Shown: positions 20,120-29,541, counted from the first letter of the stretch. The stretch is 64,000 nucleotides of DNA from Verrucomicrobiales bacterium (GCA_029213265.1 JARGNG010000012.1:59654-123653); one strand, 5' to 3'. Notes: generated by a model from the letters alone, not told the origin. Numbers and translations are program-made.

Positions 20120-20142
20120 AGAGAACCTGTCCCCCGGAATTC
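20120..20142. repeat. Short REP-like repeat, copy 2
   Basis: Contains AGAACCTGTCCCCCGGAATT; partner of the copy at 16199-16221 (19 of 23 positions identical). It begins 2 bp beyond the stop codon of the lamin-tail protein fragment. No other copy was noticed in the window by eye. Confidence 0.4.
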
Positions 20143-20143
20143 C

Positions 20144-21556
20144 TTATGGATTCACGGATAGGATGACCCGGAAAAATCGTCGCGGCTCGGTGGCTTGAAA
20201 TTCAAACTGAAGTTCTCCTTCCTCTGATTCAGCACTGATCTCCTGCATATCAGTCCAGCTGATCGGTGAGGCAAGCGAATCCGAGTATTGGATCATATAG
20301 GCGACATTGGGAGCCACCGTTAACCGGAGGCATAGAAGACCCGTCGCGGTGTGATCGATCGACAGATTGAGATTACTCCTCGGATCGTTGGGCCGTGTCT
20401 TCGCAAGAAATTCTTCCAGGTTCGTAAAACCATCCCCATCGGAATCCAATCCCGAATCATCAATGCCCACAATCAATCCGTATAAAATTTCCCACGAGTC
20501 ATCCATTTCGTCATCGTCGGAGTCGTCACCGCGCGGGCTGTCCGCTTTCCAATTTTGCGGGTCATTGGCAAACTCGTAAAATCGGAGACGCTGAAGAGAG
20601 GAGCCGCGCCCATCCGCCTCCACTGGCCACGGTGGGGAGTCTTGATAGTCGATTTTTTCTGCCGTGTAGTAAGGCACGAAGAAAGCGAGCATCGGATCCG
20701 CTGACCCTGGATACTCCAGCTCAATCTTTTCGCCCGCATTGTTCAGTTCTCCCGACCATGGCCCAAAGACGTCAACGCTGTCCGGGACGCTGAATTTCGA
20801 GCGGAGGCCCGCCAGCTTCGTGAGGTCCGTCGATGGATCAAAGCCAACGACGAGAATACTTTCTCCCGGTTCCAACTCGACGCCCGTGAGAAAATCAAAA
20901 TCAACCGCATTTCGCAGGCGCCAGGTATCATGCAAGGCGGCAGCGCCATACCCAGGCACACTCGTATCGGTGTTGTAGAGCGATACAGTTGCGCTCGATA
21001 TATTCGTTAACTCGATATACTCATCGACGTCATTGTTTACACCACTGTCCAGGTCGGGCGGGCGATAGTGAATTTCCGAAACGATTACCGGACCGATCAG
21101 CGGTAAAGAATTTTCTTCTCCCAGGGTATTGGACGCTTGCAGCACAAAATGGACTTTTCCCTGACTGTCCTCGTAACGTCCTGTCGTAATGCCATTGGGA
21201 GAGGCGCCGAAGTCCCAACCGTGAGAGTATCCGGTCAGTTCCCCTTCCGCATTTCCGCTGAAGAGATACGCCTGTTCGCCATACTCGGATAGACGGAAGC
21301 CATTGGGCCCCACTGAAAAATCGTTTTCATCGAAAACGAGGAAGCCTCCGGCAGGGATCGTGATGCCATCCGGAATTCTGAATTTCTGAGGGTTGGAAAA
21401 ATCGTCGGTCAGGAACCAACCGCCAATCGCGACGCGGTTCGGACCCGGATTGTGCAACTCGATGGAATCCACTTCCGGCAAGTCGGTATGCGTGAGTACC
21501 TCATTGACCAGAACAGGATCGAACAGGATATCGAAACCGGCCTCGCTGAGAGCGCT
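20144..21556 (-). CDS. C-terminal part of the LTD/CotH surface protein, after an in-frame TGA
   Basis: 471 codons in the same frame as the gene at 21557-24661, separated from it only by TGA 21557-21559. If translated independently, the first plausible start is near 21481 (a TTG), but sequence homologous in character continues up to the stop (SALSEAGFDILFDPVLVNEVLTHTDLP). Contents: a lamin-tail-like domain (LPEVDSIELHNPGPNRVAIGGWFLTDD), a second one (IVSEIHYRPPDLDSGVNNDVDEYIELTNISSATVSLY), then a calcium-binding thrombospondin-type-3-like stretch (SDDDEMDDSWEILYG... LDSDGDGFTNLEEFLAKTRPNDP) and a short beta-rich end. This is normally the C-terminal region of large exported verrucomicrobial proteins. 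It lacks its own signal peptide, so alone it would not be exported. Confidence 0.75.
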   Translation of the reverse strand, partial: SALSEAGFDILFDPVLVNEVLTHTDLPEVDSIELHNPGPNRVAIGGWFLTDDFSNPQKFRIPDGITIPAGGFLVFDENDFSVGPNGFRLSEYGEQAYLFSGNAEGELTGYSHGWDFGASPNGITTGRYEDSQGKVHFVLQASNTLGEENSLPLIGPVIVSEIHYRPPDLDSGVNNDVDEYIELTNISSATVSLYNTDTSVPGYGAAALHDTWRLRNAVDFDFLTGVELEPGESILVVGFDPSTDLTKLAGLRSKFSVPDSVDVFGPWSGELNNAGEKIELEYPGSADPMLAFFVPYYTAEKIDYQDSPPWPVEADGRGSSLQRLRFYEFANDPQNWKADSPRGDDSDDDEMDDSWEILYGLIVGIDDSGLDSDGDGFTNLEEFLAKTRPNDPRSNLNLSIDHTATGLLCLRLTVAPNVAYMIQYSDSLASPISWTDMQEISAESEEGELQFEFQATEPRRFFRVILSVNP

Positions 21557-24500
21557 TCACTCTCCCGTCGACGGCACCAAACTGCGGGACATCACGTGGG
21601 TATGGATGTTGGTGAGCACGATCCCGGTGTTGTAGGAAATTGCCGAGGGGGAAATCGCCCCGCCGGGCAGACGGGGATCGGAACCATCGGTAGTGTAGTA
21701 GGCAGTGCCGGCGGCGGAGCTGATCGTGAGTTCGAATCCGTCCGTCACTACCCCGCCATGTTGGTTGAATACCGGCGGGTCGATGCCCGGGTAGAGCCCA
21801 TGAAGGCGCAGTTGGGAGACGACGTGGTCCGGCCGGGCGGGGAAGAACTCGTTGAGAAGACGGTTGCGTTCAGTCATCCATTCAACATCGCGTGTGTAGG
21901 GCTCGGCGCGGCGATGATCCCCCCAGCGGGCGGACTCGACAATGACAGCACTCTCGATCTCCTCAGCTCTCGCCTCGAAACGGGCGGCGGCCAACTCTTC
22001 CGAGAGGGCGCCGCCGTTGTAGAGATGTTTGTAGGCGCGGTCGGCGTAGCGCAGTTGGAACTCCGGGTTGTTGTCCTTCAAGCGGAGGTATACCGACGCG
22101 ATGCTGTCTGAGATGTCGCGATTGTTGGTGCGGATGCTGGAATAGATCGGAAAGGGGTAGGAGTAGTCGCGGGTGCCCGTGGTATCGATCATCGAATATT
22201 CCATGTCCCAGGCATAAGCCTGCCACGGTCCGGGCGGGTTGTTGCGCCGCAGCAGGCGCATGTTGTTGTGGCCGAAGTCGTCGGGCCCGTCGCGCGATTG
22301 CATGAACTGGTGCAAAAGCATGTAGTCGATGAGGTTGTCGACATCGATGAATCCCTGCATCTGTTCATATTCCTCCGGGCTGTCGAGCAGCGTGTTCGAG
22401 TGAGCGATCATCTCATCCCAATGGGTCTTCGTGCCGGACTGAACCTCGATGCTGAAACGGCGACTGACGGCGTCGTAGTCCGTGTCATCACCACCGAAAT
22501 GATCCTCACCGAACGATCCATCGGGACGCTCGGTGGGATTGTAGAGTCCCCAGTAGGTGCCGTTGAGAAACAGGTGCACAAAGGTGGAACCCGCAGTCGG
22601 ATGCCCCATTGCGCCCTGAGTGTCTTTGGCAAAGGTGTCCTGGAGGAGGGTGGTCGAGGTGCGATCCAAGGCGCGGCCGCTGGTCCAGGAGTTGGCATTC
22701 TGCGCACGCAGCACCACCGTGTTGAATTTCTGCGCGACCCAGTCCACGCCGAACAGCGGGTAATCGAGCTTCTTCGCTCCGTATTCGCCACGGAAGAGCA
22801 GGCGCAGCGAGTTCTTTGCGCTGCCACGCGAGCCGTTGCCGTGCATACGCAGGCCGGCGTTGGTTTGAAAGGAGTTTACCGCGTTGTCCGGATCGATAAA
22901 CTCAATCGACACGGGGCGCTCCCACTCGATTCCGCGGCCACCAGTGTTCTCCAGGATCCCGATCGCGCTGTCGAAAAGGTTGTCGGGATCGGTAACGATT
23001 GAGAGGCTGCGCACCGATTTCAATGCAGAAACCATTTCTGCATTGTAGGCCGGCGCATCGACCACATCCGGATCCATCTCCGGCTGCTCGATGATATCGG
23101 CGGCGAACAGGTAGGTCTGGGTATCGATATCGGTCGGCGAAAAACCGGTTTTGAATGCGGCGGCACGCAACACAGTGGTACCACTGATCGATACCGACGC
23201 CGCTCCCGGGGTTCCTCCATCGACAGGAGGTGTCGCCGTTCCGTTCGACAGCGTGGGCTCGGTCCCGTCGGTTGTGTGGACAATCGTAGCGCCCGGGGTC
23301 GGGGTGGAGATGATCACGGTGAACGGAGCATCGAAGAATCCACGGTCGACGTCGAAACTGGTGTCGGTCACGAATCCGGTGAAAGCCGGGCCGTTGGGTG
23401 CTCCGGGGGTGGGTGGCTTGAAATAGCCGACGCTATTGCCACTGGCTACGCCGTAGGACAAATCGGTCCGCTGGCCCGGGTAGAGATTGAACTGATCGAT
23501 CACGGTGCTGCCGTCAGGCGCAACCAGAGCGAGGTAGGCAGGATCGGAAGCAAGTTTGAAATTTGTGTGCAAGGGGCCGGAGAGCTTGCTTGTCCCCGAG
23601 GCAAAGACTACCAGGTAGCTGTCACCGTCGAGACGCGTGCCAGCGGGAAACGTCCACCGGTCCGGATCGGTGGACGTATCGGTCAGATGATAGCCCGCAA
23701 GGTCGATCGCAAAAGAGTTCGGGTTGTAGATCTCGATCCAATCGGAGTCGGCTCCATTCTCGTCGACGAGGCCGGAATTGTTGCTCGCCAGAAACTCGCT
23801 GATGATGGGTTCGAGGAGGGGCAAGTCCACCCCGATGGTAAGTTCGGAAGTCACCGAACCACCGTCGTTGGTTGCAGTGAGGATGTAGGTCGTCGTCGTC
23901 GTTGGGCTGACCGTCGCATTTCCCGAGGTAGGATTGACGCTGCCTACCGAGGGAGAAATCCCGGCTGTGTTCGCACCACTGATTTGCCAACTCAGCATGG
24001 ACGATTCGCCGCTGGCGATGAGTGCCGGGCTTTCCGTGAAACTGGAAATGATTGGCGGCGGGGTAGTAGTTCGGATTTGGTAACCGTTGATGTGAACATT
24101 GTTGGCAGTCTGGGTTTCAATGCTCAGAGTTTGAGTGGTCCCGTCGGCGACAAAGATGCCAATCGCGAACTGACCAAACGATCCCGCGCCTCCTTGAGAA
24201 TCGAGATTCACCGTGTTGCCCGATCCGTCTCCAAATATCATCACGCGCCCTGTCCCGCGCAGATCCGTGTAGAACACCTGGATCGAATAACTCTGCCCAC
24301 TCACCAGCGCCCCTCCTCCGACGCTCAGCGAACCCGAGGTGCCTCCACCGAAATCGACGGAGTCGAGCATCTCGTCGAACCCCGGATCGAGCGTCTCCTG
24401 ATCGGAGAGGCCCACGTTGACCGCGTTGTTCGGGAGCAGCGTATTGTCCGGAGAGAAGTCGACACCGTTCACGGTAACGACACCGGTATTGGCAGTGGCG

Positions 24501-24661
24501 TTAACCGCTTCGACCAAGGTACCTGTGGTCAGAATAACGGTCGGGTCAGTAGAGTTTCCGACTGGCTGCCAGCTGATCGGGGCGGCGCTGGCCGAAACGA
24601 GCGACCACGCGAGCACGAAGCTGCCGATTCGAAATGATAGAGGCATGGAAGGCCCTACCAT
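21557..24661 (-). CDS. Large exported LTD/chitobiase-like/CotH-kinase protein, cut by an in-frame TGA
   Basis: 1,034 residues. ATG 24661 has a good Shine-Dalgarno (GAAGGGGGA, about 6 nt upstream) and a signal peptide. Order: beta-sandwich N-domain (~25-200, TVILTTGTLVEAVNATANTG...), Ig-like segment (~205-275), lamin-tail domain (~285-395, PIISEFLASNNSGLVDENGADSDWIEIYN), chitobiase-like domain (~425-520, TIVHTTDGTEPT), then a CotH-kinase-type domain (~540-900, RMHGNGSRGSAKNSLRLLFRGEYG; YMLLHQFMQSRDG; AWDMEYSM), which in spore-coat CotH phosphorylates serine. A second TTDGSDPRLPGG segment precedes the stop. The TGA falls where the frame would read STGE-W-SALSEAGF. The downstream part (20144-21556) continues in the same frame. 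Likely a surface or secreted protein; either a recent nonsense mutation or readthrough. Confidence 0.88.
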   Translation of the reverse strand: MVGPSMPLSFRIGSFVLAWSLVSASAAPISWQPVGNSTDPTVILTTGTLVEAVNATANTGVVTVNGVDFSPDNTLLPNNAVNVGLSDQETLDPGFDEMLDSVDFGGGTSGSLSVGGGALVSGQSYSIQVFYTDLRGTGRVMIFGDGSGNTVNLDSQGGAGSFGQFAIGIFVADGTTQTLSIETQTANNVHINGYQIRTTTPPPIISSFTESPALIASGESSMLSWQISGANTAGISPSVGSVNPTSGNATVSPTTTTTYILTATNDGGSVTSELTIGVDLPLLEPIISEFLASNNSGLVDENGADSDWIEIYNPNSFAIDLAGYHLTDTSTDPDRWTFPAGTRLDGDSYLVVFASGTSKLSGPLHTNFKLASDPAYLALVAPDGSTVIDQFNLYPGQRTDLSYGVASGNSVGYFKPPTPGAPNGPAFTGFVTDTSFDVDRGFFDAPFTVIISTPTPGATIVHTTDGTEPTLSNGTATPPVDGGTPGAASVSISGTTVLRAAAFKTGFSPTDIDTQTYLFAADIIEQPEMDPDVVDAPAYNAEMVSALKSVRSLSIVTDPDNLFDSAIGILENTGGRGIEWERPVSIEFIDPDNAVNSFQTNAGLRMHGNGSRGSAKNSLRLLFRGEYGAKKLDYPLFGVDWVAQKFNTVVLRAQNANSWTSGRALDRTSTTLLQDTFAKDTQGAMGHPTAGSTFVHLFLNGTYWGLYNPTERPDGSFGEDHFGGDDTDYDAVSRRFSIEVQSGTKTHWDEMIAHSNTLLDSPEEYEQMQGFIDVDNLIDYMLLHQFMQSRDGPDDFGHNNMRLLRRNNPPGPWQAYAWDMEYSMIDTTGTRDYSYPFPIYSSIRTNNRDISDSIASVYLRLKDNNPEFQLRYADRAYKHLYNGGALSEELAAARFEARAEEIESAVIVESARWGDHRRAEPYTRDVEWMTERNRLLNEFFPARPDHVVSQLRLHGLYPGIDPPVFNQHGGVVTDGFELTISSAAGTAYYTTDGSDPRLPGGAISPSAISYNTGIVLTNIHTHVMSRSLVPSTGE

Positions 24662-24935
24662 AACGTTCCCCCTTCCCTTAACCAGCCCATTCTTCCCCCA
24701 ACCCCGCGCGGAAAGGGGGTGGTTCTCATTGCCGGGCTACGTCGGGTGATGGTCCTTTCCCGGCTCCCGCCAGTCGGCAAGCTAGCGGGATGACGGAAAC
24801 GTCGCCCCTCCCCGCGAAACGCCTTCTCTCCTCAGCAGCATCACCGGAAACCGGCAACTTGTTCCCGGCGAAAGGCAGTGCCACCTTGCCTGAAGCGGGC
24901 TTAGGCCACTATTTCCGTTCGATCCAGGCTCCCCC

Positions 24936-25823
24936 ATGAAGACCATTCCCATTCGCAGTATTTCTCTCACATGCGCGCTATCCACGGTGATCCTCTTTCT
25001 TGTGGCGCTGCTCAGTTCAGGAAGTCGGGCAGAGTCAGCTGATCCCCCAAAGAAAAAGGACCTGACGAAGAAGGCCTTTTCCTTTGTCCAGATGTGTGAC
25101 ACTCAGCTCGGTATGGGCGGGTATGAACATGACGTAATGACTTTCAATCTCGCCGTAAAACAGATCAATGCGATGAATCCGGATTTCGTTGTTATCTGCG
25201 GTGATCTGGTTCAAACGGCCAACGAAAATTCGGTTGCCGATTTCAACGAGATTCGAGCGAAGTTTACGCTGCCATGTTACTGCGCTCCCGGGAATCACGA
25301 TGTGGGAAATGAACCGACTCCGGAGTCGCTGAAGCGATATCGTGAGAAGGTGGGCGAAGATTACTATGCCGTGGAGCACAAGGGATACACCCTTGTCATT
25401 GCCAACACCCAGTTGTGGAAAGCTCCCGTCGAAGGCGAGTCGGAGGCGCATGACGCCTGGTTTCGGAAGACTCTCGAAGCGGCCGGGGCAAAAGGATCCC
25501 CTGTCATCGTGGTCGTCCATTATCCCCTGTTTTTGAAGACACTCGACGAAAAGGAGAGCTACTACAATTTGCCACTGGAGAAACGGAAAGAGATCCTGGC
25601 ATTGTGCGAAAAAAATGGAGTGGTCGCGTTTCTTGCCGGGCATACCCACAAACAGATCACGAACGAGTACAAAGGGATTCAGCTCGTGAACGGGGAGACG
25701 ACCAGCAAGAACTTTGACAAGCGGCCCATGGGATTCCGCCTTTGGAATGTGGCCGATGAAAACGGTCTTCGCCATCAATTCGTCCCCCTCAAGGGAATGC
25801 CGGAAGTTCCGGCAGAGGAGTAA
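24936..25823 (+). CDS. Exported calcineurin-like metallophosphoesterase
   Basis: 295 residues with an N-terminal signal or anchor (LTCALSTVILFLVALLSSGSRA). Metallophosphoesterase blocks are complete: D55-T-Q in VQMCDTQLG (a Q replaces the usual histidine of DxH, as in the CPPED1-like branch), GDLVQ with D90, GNHD at 119-122, VVHYPLF and GHTHKQ. Such enzymes hydrolyse phosphomonoesters or diesters with two metal ions. Protein and nucleotide phosphates are both possible; the location is probably periplasmic. It stands alone downstream of the divergent LTD/CotH gene (274-bp gap with no gene seen) and 178 bp before the esterase gene. Confidence 0.92.
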   Translation: MKTIPIRSISLTCALSTVILFLVALLSSGSRAESADPPKKKDLTKKAFSFVQMCDTQLGMGGYEHDVMTFNLAVKQINAMNPDFVVICGDLVQTANENSVADFNEIRAKFTLPCYCAPGNHDVGNEPTPESLKRYREKVGEDYYAVEHKGYTLVIANTQLWKAPVEGESEAHDAWFRKTLEAAGAKGSPVIVVVHYPLFLKTLDEKESYYNLPLEKRKEILALCEKNGVVAFLAGHTHKQITNEYKGIQLVNGETTSKNFDKRPMGFRLWNVADENGLRHQFVPLKGMPEVPAEE

Positions 25824-26001
25824 GCCGCTGCCGGAAGTCACCCGGAAAGAAGCGGAGTAGCTATGCCCCGCTCTCACTCGTCCTCCTATTACTGAGGCGA
25901 AAGAACGAGTGTAGGAAAAACAGAAAGGAACCGAAGACGATTCCCAGCAATGACGCGAACCCGCACGGGACAAGTCGGGGGGGAACTGAGATACCTGAGG
26001 A

Positions 26002-27834
26002 ATGAAACGCCCCGCATTTCTCTCTTTTCTGGTCGTGAATCTGATCTTGGCCCTGTCGATCGTGATATCGACGAAGGCCGCCGATCTTGAAAAGGAGCCG
26101 GCCGGGAAACTGAAAGATCTCAATGGGTTCTTTCCACTCCCGGTTCCCGACACTCTCGAAGCCTGGGAGGAAAGGGCGGAGTTGCTGCGTCGCCGGGTGC
26201 TGGTCGCCAATGGTCTGTTTCCGCTGCCGGAACGGACCCCACTCAACGCGGTCGTCCATGGCAAGGTTGAACGCGAGGGCTTTACGATCGAAAAAGTCTA
26301 TTTGGAAAGCGTTCCGGGCTTTCATGTTACCGGGCTGCTATTCCGGCCTGCTGGAAAAAATGCGAGTCCCGGGAAAAAGTATCCCGCCGTGCTTTCGCCT
26401 CATGGTCATGGAGGGCGGCTCTATGACCTGGGCGAAGACGGGATCAAAAAACACCTCGAAAACGGCGGCGAGAAATTCGCTGAATCGGGCCGCTTTCCCA
26501 AGGTGGCCCGTTGCGTAACTCTTGCCCGGCTTGGCTGCGTCACCCTGCTCTACGACATGATCGGCTACGCGGACAATCAGCAGCTGTCCCGCCAACTCGG
26601 ACATGGCTTTTCCGAACAGCGACCGGAATTCGAAGGGAAGGAAAGCTGGGGCTTCTACAGCACACAGGCAGAGATGCGGCTGCAGTCGATTTTTGGACTG
26701 CAAACGTGGAACTCGATTCGCGCGCTCGACTTTCTGGAGGGACTTCCCGACGTCGACCCGAAGCGCATCGGAGTGACCGGCGGCAGCGGAGGAGGAACAC
26801 AGACGATCATGATTTGTGCGATCGATCCACGCCCCGTCGTCGCCTTCCCCAACGGCATGGTTTCCAGTTCGATGCAGGGGGGATGTCCGTGCGAAAATGC
26901 CAGCCTGCTGCGGATCGGAACCGGCAACGTGGAACTCGCGGCTTTGTTCGCTCCCAAACCGCAAGGCATGACCGCGGCCAACGATTGGACCAAAGAAATG
27001 CTGGTCCCGGGCAAGGGCTTTCCCGAACTGAAGAAACTCTACGGCCTCTACGGTAAGTCCGATCACGTCATCTGCGGAGACTTGCTGCATTTCTCCCACA
27101 ACTACAACTACGTCACCCGCAAGATCATGTATGAGTGGTTCAATGAGCATCTCAGACTCGGACTCAAAACTCCCATCATTGAGGAGGACTTCCCCCGTCT
27201 CACCGAAGAGGAACATGCTGTCTACGACGATCAACATGCCCGGCCCGCCGGCGGCGATGATTTTGAGCGAACTCTGACCCATTGGCTCGCCGATCAGTCC
27301 GATCAGCAATTGGCAGCACTCTCGCCCGAAGAGCGGGCAAAAACCGTCGCAGAAGCCTGGCAGATTCTCGTTGGAGTCGATGATCCGATTACCGATGACG
27401 GCACCGCCAACTGGATTTCCGTCGAATCCGCGGACGGCATTTCCACGATTTCTCTGGGGGCACTGCCTGAGATGAAAGAAACGCCGGTGGTGGAAAATAA
27501 GCGCGAGTTCGCTGGCTACACCCATGGCTACAATCACAGCATTTTCGCGAATCGCGCACGAACCTTGCTCGCTCGTATTCGAACGGCGCGACAGCGTGGC
27601 GATACTGTCATTCTGTTTGCAAAAGACGGAAGCGAGCCCATCGCACTCGCCGCAGCGGCGGCGGCAGAGCCCGGCGCGGTGAAGAAAATCTCACTCGGCA
27701 GCGACAAGTTCCGATTCGCTAGCATTGCCAGCTATCGCGACGTCGATTTCATTCCCGGTTCCGTCAAATATGGGGACCTTCCAGGATTGATCGAGACCTC
27801 GGTGACCCGGGGCACGACCGTGGAAGTCGATTGA
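26002..27834 (+). CDS. Exported alpha/beta-hydrolase (acetyl-xylan-esterase-like)
   Basis: 610 residues with signal peptide (MKRPAFLSFLVVNLILALSIVISTKA). The fold is alpha/beta-hydrolase: nucleophile Ser262 in GVTGGSGGGTQT, an oxyanion region PHGHGGR near 133, and a late histidine in the HVICGDLLHFSHNYNY segment. This arrangement (large insert after the HGHGG loop, GGSGGG elbow) is common in planctomycete and verrucomicrobial proteins annotated as acetyl-xylan esterases or dienelactone-hydrolase-like. A C-terminal ~190-residue part carries a smaller alpha/beta repeat (RGDTVILFAKDGSEPIALAAAAAAEPGAVKKISLG). Probable role: deacylation of plant or algal polysaccharides outside the cytoplasm. Confidence 0.88.
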   Translation: MKRPAFLSFLVVNLILALSIVISTKAADLEKEPAGKLKDLNGFFPLPVPDTLEAWEERAELLRRRVLVANGLFPLPERTPLNAVVHGKVEREGFTIEKVYLESVPGFHVTGLLFRPAGKNASPGKKYPAVLSPHGHGGRLYDLGEDGIKKHLENGGEKFAESGRFPKVARCVTLARLGCVTLLYDMIGYADNQQLSRQLGHGFSEQRPEFEGKESWGFYSTQAEMRLQSIFGLQTWNSIRALDFLEGLPDVDPKRIGVTGGSGGGTQTIMICAIDPRPVVAFPNGMVSSSMQGGCPCENASLLRIGTGNVELAALFAPKPQGMTAANDWTKEMLVPGKGFPELKKLYGLYGKSDHVICGDLLHFSHNYNYVTRKIMYEWFNEHLRLGLKTPIIEEDFPRLTEEEHAVYDDQHARPAGGDDFERTLTHWLADQSDQQLAALSPEERAKTVAEAWQILVGVDDPITDDGTANWISVESADGISTISLGALPEMKETPVVENKREFAGYTHGYNHSIFANRARTLLARIRTARQRGDTVILFAKDGSEPIALAAAAAAEPGAVKKISLGSDKFRFASIASYRDVDFIPGSVKYGDLPGLIETSVTRGTTVEVD

Positions 27835-28056
27835 TTGCAATACCACGGAAGGCTCGTCCCTTTGCGCCATGTGCCCGATGCGATGGCCTCCGGTCTTGAT
27901 GGAACCAGTCGGCTTCCCGGAATTTGGTAAAGCGGATCCTCCTCCGGAGTGCTCCCCGCCAGCTTGAATTCCGCCATGTTTTCTCACCCACCGAATGATC
28001 TGATCTTAAGGGTCGGCCTTGACGGAAGAAACAATAGATGGACTGGTGGCTGAGCC

Positions 28057-29370
28057 ATGTTGATCAAGCACAACCAGCAAATCGCAAGTCCGGCAGTGCG
28101 TCGATTGTTGCAACCGTTCTCCTCCAAAGAGCGCTATCACAAGGCCGACGACATCGGCGAAGGCGGACTCTCAAAGGTCACCTCAAGTTTCGACAGCCAC
28201 CTGAATCGGATCGTCGCGGTAAAAGAGTTGAAGGGGGAGTTCCTATCCGATCCGGACCTTCTCCATGCCTTCATTACGGAAGTAAAGATGATCAGCTATC
28301 TGGATCACCCGGGAGTGGTCACGGTATATGATACTCATCTGACTGAGAGCCAACAAGTACGCTACACGATGCAATTGGTGGAGGGTCAAACCCTGCAGGC
28401 GTTTCTTGAATATCACATACAACCGGACGTGGTGAACGAGAACTACCTATCCGATGTCATCAGCGTTTTTACCAAGCTATGCGAGACTCTCGCTTACGTG
28501 CATGACAAGGGAGTCGTTCATCTTGACCTGAAAACAGAGAACATCATGCTCGGCCACTATGGCGAAGTCATGATCATGGACTGGGGGAATGCGTATCTCT
28601 ACGATGACTCCCTTTATAAGGACTATGTCCGGAAATTCCTGAAAGACGAGTCAGATGCCCAGATTCAGATGGAGGCAAGAGACACGATCCTCGGGACGCC
28701 TTTGTATATGTCGCCCGAACAAACACTAATTCGCAATAATCTGGGCCCAACTTCTGATATCTTCAGTATCGGGGTCGTTGTGTATGAATTGTTGACCGGA
28801 CAACGCCCCTTTGCTGCTGCTACGGTGGAGGAGATTGTGGAGCAGGTTCGAACCCTGGATCCACCCCCTGTTCACGAGTTGAATCCCGATATCCCGCTGC
28901 GGCTTTCCAACATCCTCCAGAAGATGATGCAGAAAGCCCCCGGGGACCGTCACCAAAGTGCTCACGAAGTCCTCCATGACCTGCAGGCGGCCCAGACATC
29001 CGGTCAAGCCTTCCCTTTGTGGGAGATTGCCGCAGGACAGGTCATCTTTCACGAGGGAGACCCCGGGGATTTTACGATCCGAATCAAGACCGGTAAGATA
29101 GAAATCTCAAAGCAGAATCAAGGAGCAAGGCAGGTGCTCGCCGAACTGGGACCGGGGGACGTCATTGGGGAACTGTCTGTGTTTTCCGACATGCCCCGCA
29201 CCGCGACAGCGACTGCTTTGGAAGACACCGCGGTCTACCTCATGCGAAGTGCGGAGGTGAATGCTGAAATGGATAAGCTGAGTCCCTGGGTCTCACAGAT
29301 GATCCATGCCTTGTCCAACCGATTCGAAGTCCTCAACAAGAGGGTGATGGAATTGGAAAACAAACGCTAG
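28057..29370 (+). CDS. Ser/Thr protein kinase fused to a cyclic-nucleotide-binding domain
   Basis: 437 residues. Kinase domain ~30-300: glycine loop GEGGLSKV at 34-41, lysine of AVKELK at 56, catalytic loop HLDLKTEN at about 155-162, metal loop MDWG (Asp ~175) in place of DFG, and GTPLYMSPEQ activation segment. A cNMP-binding domain occupies ~325-410 (GDVIGELSVFSDMPRTATATALEDTAVYLM), with the phosphate-binding-cassette-like ELSVFSDMPRTATA. A short coiled coil ends the protein (ALSNRFEVLNKRVMELENKR). No membrane segment is visible, so it is cytosolic. A kinase with its own cNMP sensor at the C-terminus suggests activity gated by a nucleotide ligand, as in eukaryotic PKG but in reverse order. 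Single gene, flanked by 222 bp without a clear gene. Confidence 0.92.
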   Translation: MLIKHNQQIASPAVRRLLQPFSSKERYHKADDIGEGGLSKVTSSFDSHLNRIVAVKELKGEFLSDPDLLHAFITEVKMISYLDHPGVVTVYDTHLTESQQVRYTMQLVEGQTLQAFLEYHIQPDVVNENYLSDVISVFTKLCETLAYVHDKGVVHLDLKTENIMLGHYGEVMIMDWGNAYLYDDSLYKDYVRKFLKDESDAQIQMEARDTILGTPLYMSPEQTLIRNNLGPTSDIFSIGVVVYELLTGQRPFAAATVEEIVEQVRTLDPPPVHELNPDIPLRLSNILQKMMQKAPGDRHQSAHEVLHDLQAAQTSGQAFPLWEIAAGQVIFHEGDPGDFTIRIKTGKIEISKQNQGARQVLAELGPGDVIGELSVFSDMPRTATATALEDTAVYLMRSAEVNAEMDKLSPWVSQMIHALSNRFEVLNKRVMELENKR

Positions 29371-29541
29371 CCCCTTTTTCCGAAACCATCTTCGAGGCGC
29401 TCACGAAGCAACTCTCTGTCGTCGGGAATCGACTCCACGAAGCGGAAGTGCGGCGAGTATTCCGTTACCACGCAGACGTCCGGAATCCCCGGCACAGGGT
29501 CGTTTCAAAAACAGCAGGCAATCGCGATCCAGGTCAAACAT
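29367..29541 (-). pseudogene. Short coding remnant, frame-shifted, identity unknown
   Basis: On the minus strand ATG 29541 opens MFDLDRDCLLFLK; after a +1 shift the reading continues DPVPGIPDVCVVTEYSPHFRFVESIPDDRELLRERLEDGFGKRG and stops at a TAG overlapping the kinase stop codon. Residue composition and codon choice look protein-coding in both pieces, and the piece after the shift ends like a natural C-terminus. I do not recognise the family. It lies downstream of the SGNH gene and on the same strand, so it may be the tail of a gene otherwise lost. Confidence 0.35.

Noticed and set aside
25798..25814. Inverted repeat TGCCGGAAGTTCCGGCA near the end of the phosphoesterase gene
   Set aside because: It lies inside the coding sequence (codons for M-P-E-V-P-A) without a T-run, so it is probably chance.
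27691..28036. Several overlapping minus-strand frames between the esterase and kinase genes (one begins MAEFKLAGSTPEEDP)
   Set aside because: They compete in three frames over the same bases, none has a clear ribosome site or domain; treated as intergenic.
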